From a bacterium (GTDB lineage: Bacteria; Patescibacteriota; Minisyncoccia; Phycocordibacterales; UBA6065), in assembly GCA_030648825.1 (NCBI GenBank), contig JAUSGU010000080.1:1-5682 (forward strand): DNA of 5,682 nt, read 5' to 3'. The translations under genes and the position numbers were made by a program. Numbering within the stretch: the first letter of the stretch is position 1; the number at the start of each line of letters is the position of its first letter. This document shows, piece by piece, positions 5,674-5,682 of this stretch. Below the pieces are notes generated by a model that had not been told where the DNA came from, ran no database searches, and saw only the letters and a program-made list of their open reading frames with translations.

Positions 5674-5682
5674 ATGAACAGC

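Overview
The window holds a heat-shock chaperone cluster, all on the minus strand: grpE (5037-5594), a small unrecognised gene (4702-4995), dnaK (2747-4663) and dnaJ (1477-2622). Downstream of it, also on the minus strand, is a compact two-gene cassette: a radical SAM/SPASM protein (328-1353) and a 51-residue peptide ending in an alternating Cys/Asp motif (147-302). A strong intrinsic terminator (91-123) closes the cassette. Transcription runs right to left throughout.

Organism: bacterial, using TAA, TAG and TGA as stops (TGA ends the radical SAM gene), so not one of the lineages that recode TGA. DnaK is the long form common in Gram-negative bacteria. The chaperone genes lack clear Shine-Dalgarno sequences, an unknown small gene sits between grpE and dnaK, and a GC-rich inverted-repeat element separates dnaK from dnaJ. 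These traits would fit a Patescibacteria/CPR (Parcubacteria-like) genome, but this is an inference of moderate confidence that cannot be proved from the sequence alone.

Layout: a good promoter (TTGACA with a TATAAT/TAATAT -10) lies at 5645-5673 ahead of grpE. A second plausible promoter overlaps the grpE stop and could drive the small gene and dnaK. An A+T-rich 12-bp inverted repeat spans the small gene's stop and ends just upstream of dnaK. Between dnaK and dnaJ lies a ~97-bp element with imperfect 19-bp inverted ends and an internal perfect hairpin. After dnaJ, a TATAAT-type promoter inside an apparent N-terminal extension of the radical SAM reading frame shows that the gene really starts at a GTG with a strong ribosome binding site.

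Function: GrpE, DnaK and DnaJ together form the Hsp70 protein-folding machine. The downstream cassette looks like a RiPP (ribosomally made, post-translationally modified peptide) system: a radical SAM maturase with auxiliary Fe-S cluster cysteines next to a probable precursor peptide ending in GDCDCDCAP. Both cassette genes carry textbook ribosome binding sites and look more A+T-rich than the chaperone genes, suggesting a separately acquired and separately regulated unit. This is the most interesting part of the window. No dedicated transporter, protease or recognition-domain protein is visible here.
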